Below are positions 7,801 to 7,864 of a DNA stretch of 7,864 nt, piece by piece. The stretch spans positions 1 through 7,864 of the forward strand of contig CALCEA010000025.1 of assembly GCA_937900675.1 (NCBI GenBank), in the 5' to 3' direction. How positions within the stretch are numbered: the first letter of the stretch is position 1; every line of letters begins with the position of its first letter. The notes under the pieces were generated by a model. That model had not been told where the DNA came from. It saw nothing but the letters and a program-made list of their open reading frames with translations, and made no database searches. A program made the translations under genes and the position numbers. The DNA is from an uncultured Chitinophagaceae bacterium. GTDB taxonomy: Bacteria; Bacteroidota; Bacteroidia; Chitinophagales; Chitinophagaceae.

Positions 7801-7864
7801 ATTTATATACCATTGATATGTAAAAGGACTATTTCCAAAAGCTTGAGCAGTTAAAATAGAACTT
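1888..7864 (-). CDS. Giant multidomain surface protein/adhesin with type B T9SS sorting domain, 5' truncated by window edge
   Basis: The frame is open from the right edge to the TAA at 1888-1890 and shows 1991 residues. A TTG at 7737 can be read as a start but lies in the middle of an Ig-like domain; the codons upstream of it (encoding TAQAFGNSPFTYQWY and onward) continue the same fold, so the real start and signal peptide lie outside the window. Residue numbers here count from that TTG. Domains in order: two Ig/PKD-like (upstream to 103), ten cadherin/Big-like modules (104-1085), Ig-like spacer (1086-1177), two DUF11-like (1178-1530), two 84-residue Cys4 modules (1538-1705), DUF11-like (1706-1845), and CHU_C sorting domain (1858-1949). 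No catalytic domain is recognisable. The inferred role is a long, calcium- and disulfide-stabilised cell-surface or secreted stalk, possibly an adhesin, exported by the T9SS with help from the adjacent PorP/SprF protein. The ligand is unknown, and any binding head may lie in the missing N-terminal part. Confidence 0.93.
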   Translation of the reverse strand, partial: SSILTAQAFGNSPFTYQWYINTIPINNSISNTYTATLGGDYTLKIIDNNGCSFESAIENIIVNTLPAKPTSISGQTIVIANNNITYSINPVSGASSYTWTLPNGWSGSSITNSINVIAGTSGGLISVVANANGCSSPAQSLVVEMAIVNPDIAITDINKSVSGQLSTNDKLSPGSTYGVPYADSNNPIGGTITINPDGSYTFNATIPGKYIYNVPVCPAGQSSVCPLSPLEITVLDPSLTNNKPSVNNDFAIVPSGSSTTTNILANDIAGNAGGVINASSVSIITQPLHGTVVVNNDGTITYTPDNGFTGTDKLTYQVCDNVIPANCSTAEVFYTVVDANASTSTVANDDIAKVVASLDGSTTVSGNVLDNDNSTTGKTLTASIPSGNLPASDKGTIQFNADGTYTFTPAAGYTGPVDIIYQVCDNSNPSVCSKATLHIIVEPSSVLNPDVNATIINVPVNGSLSTNDQTNPGTTYQQPAVNPNNPSGGSITVNLDGTYSFTATTPGKYVYYVPVCAAGQTTGCPLTPLEISVLDPLANNNKPVVNNDYAYSKLNTPVTVAVLLNDESGNTGISLNVSSVTISSTTNHGTSTVNNDGTISFVPNAGFIGTDSLVYSVCDNSLPTAICNTAVVYFTIEPSTATNKTVAIDDYGTVTNTPNGGVSVSGNVLTNDKSTISNATLTASVITGPTSTQGVFTLNANGSYTFTAAAGFSGPIDIVYQVCDNSNPAVCSKATLHIIVEPAPVLTLDINVTNVNIPVTGSLSTNDVVAAGTSYGQPADNPNNPTGASITMNTNGSYTFSSTTPGKYVYYVPVCAVGQTSGCPLSPLEITVVDPSLNTNLPIVNNDNAVVKQGSTVSTNVLANDKSVNLGGSINASSLVITTDPTHGTVVKNADGTISYTPTAGYVGTDSLVYKVCDNTSPTALCSTAVVYYTVLPSNASSTNGLTDDFNSSSNGATVTGNVLTNDKNSNGSTLTVTGHSGPVSTKGTIEFNSNGTYTFTPAVGYSGPVDIVYTACTSSTPSVCSNATLHIDVLPSANIINDNNSGTVDVPITGNVATNDIAPNSTYGTPIPNSANIAGASINMNADGTYSFMASKIGTYRFTIPVCAQGQTINCPTSELVINVSYLPQVAMNLVYPTLLQADSVHMKFTLTDGVGPYTVIIKNSLDNKIDTIQNLMNGDKVKLSPRKDDTRYTVLKVTDVNNVSRLNKFTKDTAFLNVLRPQLLLTLKAELPTKLPDNSFKTKILMKIKNNGELDLQGVQVNADLSKVFPKDMRYTLDSVRVTKGVVKLNPNYTGFGAQIPSSFVTFVKDGFTIKYRSQAGLSGSDLFDNGVNLKINEESDVVFYFTIIPGKILDPLVLQFTGIGNGILTQDDGSISMEPASAISHDNSNLLKHPIVTTVGTPLPTYIPFFLVNEIGASLQGSKADTVAGGYIFHFTSIIKNLSNSNLDSLYVTLNLNNFYKIPDVPSIVGVPKVSGSATLNPNFNGTTDTALIKWDGFIKVSDSIKINYDVFVQTTKGKYAWPNYIIATGLTSVGDLHISDTSTNGLNPDPNGDFIPDEDVLTIVQVGFTPPVIPIVDNATYNAGDLNNPKTIKSLVKSTPVGTVPMWCDPTGSNCYVDPPLLPNKPGVYIWCVKSLDTATGLNSEPCVMDTVTILPVVNVKNLTIMNSVISNPKNISGLITSITTGSIPQWCDINGFNCSTSAPLVPSKPGIYVWCVKAIDTATRLSSTPCKLDTLNILDPYNVVDIQKTTKLVKVNPDGSIRVDFLLKVTNKTNEIIDSIQVKDDLTNTFNITYGFKLIGFDLSGALYKNNSYDGNTNIDLVTKNSKLGANKTDSILLSVLIQSPDIHGNYANTAKLNAFTKFGNVNLISNDPILNPSNVSTRTPAQFVVPKLDLIVPEGFSPNNDGIDDTWIIIRPFGTVLSVKVFNRWGNEVYRNENYLNDWRGKGTVNFLGEDIPEGTYFYTVEATDKNGNKKQLAGPLLIKK
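1891..2166 (-). other. Gliding-motility-associated C-terminal domain (type B T9SS sorting signal, CHU_C family)
   Basis: Residues 1858-1949 match the family pattern: IVPEGFSPNNDGIDDTW near the start, then VKVFNRWGNEVY, then DWRGKG, then PEGTYFYTVEATD, ending in a beta-strand LLIKK at the extreme C terminus. Known members of this family (TIGR04131 type) direct export across the outer membrane by the T9SS and, unlike type A domains, depend on a SprF-like protein. Such a protein is encoded immediately downstream. Confidence 0.96.
2203..2622 (-). other. DUF11-like beta-sandwich domain (third copy)
   Basis: Residues 1706-1845 start with VDIQKTTKLVKVNPDGSIRV, run through VTNKTNEIIDSIQVKDDL, and contain KNNSYDGNTNIDLV followed by LGANKTDSILLSVLI. 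This follows the usual DUF11-type layout in Bacteroidota surface proteins: a strand ending in 'tvtNtg', 'qvtDdL', a 'ynG..d..Ll' turn and a final strand. The segment after it (SNDPILNPSNVSTRTPAQF) resembles the usual linker into a CHU_C domain. The family is assigned by eye. Confidence 0.7.
2623..3126 (-). repeat. Tandem pair of 84-residue four-cysteine modules (WCD...WCVK repeat)
   Basis: Residues 1538-1621 (nt 3126-2875) and 1622-1705 (nt 2874-2623) are two in-frame copies with a period of exactly 84 residues (252 bp). Shared features are NPK near the start, then P-x-WCD, G-x-NC, a PL-x-P-x-KPG turn, Y-x-WCVK, DTAT-x-L-x-S, PC, and DT-x-x-IL. Each copy has four cysteines at matching positions (1570, 1577, 1594, 1609 and 1654, 1661, 1678, 1693), suggesting two disulfides per module. 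I cannot name an established family for it. The two copies remain recognisably similar at DNA level. Confidence 0.85.
3148..4206 (-). other. Two consecutive DUF11-like domains
   Basis: Residues 1178-1356 and about 1362-1530 form two long beta-rich domains without cysteine. They share a strand ending in KIKNNGELDLQGVQV or IIKNLSNSNLDSLYV, and a turn LNPNYTG (1249-1255) or LNPNFNG (1441-1447) that matches SYDG in the third copy further on. The second ends with an Asp-rich linker, NPDPNGDFIPDED (1509-1521), of a type that often binds calcium and commonly joins DUF11 domains. Domain limits are approximate. The call is based on pattern only. Confidence 0.65.
4207..4482 (-). other. Ig/PKD-like spacer domain
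   Basis: Residues 1086-1177 lie between the module array and the DUF11-like part. The segment contains DGVGPYTVIIKN and later DDTRYTVLKVTDVNNVSR, a layout common in Bacteroidota adhesin Ig-like domains ('G-PYT-V ... T-YTL-x-VTD'). It has no cysteine. It marks the point where the protein changes from an arginine-poor to a basic-residue-rich composition. Confidence 0.55.
4483..4752 (-). repeat. Terminal unpaired A-type module (A4)
   Basis: Residues 996-1085 form an A module without a following B and C. VPITGNVATNDIAPNSTYGTP matches the SLSTND region of A1-A3, and IPVCAQGQTINCPTSELVI matches their cysteine hairpin (1066/1074). It is the most diverged A copy, carries the first arginine of the visible protein (Arg1060), and leads into the Ig-like spacer. 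Confidence 0.8.
4753..5634 (-). repeat. Super-repeat unit 3 (A3-B3-C3), with a shortened and diverged C module
   Basis: Residues 702-995. A3 and B3 keep the 299-residue spacing, with cysteine pairs at 773/781 and 875/884. C3 is about five residues shorter and has lost the CDN motif (YTACTSSTPSVC in place of YQVCDNSNPSVC), but keeps its cysteines at 975/983. Confidence 0.8.
5635..6531 (-). repeat. Super-repeat unit 2 (A2-B2-C2)
   Basis: Residues 403-701, 897 bp, the same length as unit 1. Cysteine pairs lie at 474/482, 576/585 and 681/689. The end of its C module (plus-strand 5641-5700) matches the equivalent part of unit 1 (6538-6597) at 53 of 60 bases by direct count, the first 18 being identical, so the duplication is visible at DNA level. 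Confidence 0.85.
6532..7428 (-). repeat. Super-repeat unit 1 (A1-B1-C1)
   Basis: Residues 104-402, 897 bp. A1 spans about 104-196, B1 197-301 and C1 302-402. Cysteine pairs lie at 175/183, 277/285 and 382/390. The A module is slightly off consensus (SGQLSTND, NVPVCPAGQ), while C1 is close to C2. Confidence 0.85.
7429..7864 (-). other. Two Ig/PKD-like domains, the first incomplete at the window edge
   Basis: The first domain runs from the window edge to about residue 22: TAQAFGNSPFTYQWY, then GGDYTLKIIDNNGCS, the common 'pf-tYqW ... G-Ytv-v-d-nGC' pattern. The second, residues 24-103, reads PAKPTSISGQ, then YSINPVSGASSYTWTLPNGW, then SVVANANGCSSP, the PKD-like pattern frequent in Bacteroidota secreted proteins. 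Further domains of this kind probably precede them outside the window. Confidence 0.75.

Overview
The window is AT-rich DNA from a member of the Bacteroidota. This rests on three linked families that are characteristic of that phylum's type IX secretion system (T9SS): a giant multidomain protein with a gliding-motility-associated (type B, CHU_C) C-terminal sorting domain, a PorP/SprF-family outer-membrane protein, and a TPR plus PD40-like protein of the kind that usually ends in an OmpA domain. The genus cannot be fixed from what is visible.

All three genes lie on the minus strand and are read from right to left. First comes the 3' part of a giant surface protein (7864 down to 1888; 1991 residues visible, 5' end outside the window). 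Its stop codon overlaps the start of porP/sprF (1888 to 950) by one base. After a 23-base gap comes the 5' part of the TPR/PD40 gene (926 down to 1, 3' end outside the window). The spacing indicates one transcript, whose promoter must lie beyond the right edge. No rRNA, tRNA, CRISPR array, insertion sequence or convincing terminator was seen, and there is no intergenic stretch longer than 23 bases.

The giant protein is built as follows, from N to C: two Ig/PKD-like domains; an array of ten beta-sandwich modules ordered A-B-C, A-B-C, A-B-C, A with a period of about 299 residues (897 bp); one Ig-like spacer; two DUF11-like domains; a tandem pair of 84-residue modules with four conserved cysteines each; a third DUF11-like domain; and the type B sorting domain at the C terminus. 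Each of the ten array modules has one pair of cysteines spaced C-x7-C or C-x8-C, and the first 1101 visible residues contain no arginine.

The likely joint function, inferred from the families, is that the giant protein is exported through the T9SS, the PorP/SprF protein is its dedicated outer-membrane partner, and the TPR/PD40 protein links the complex to the periplasm and cell wall. This is a recognised type of gene cluster. The less usual parts are the internal architecture of the adhesin, above all the regular three-module super-repeat and the WCD/WCVK cysteine doublet.
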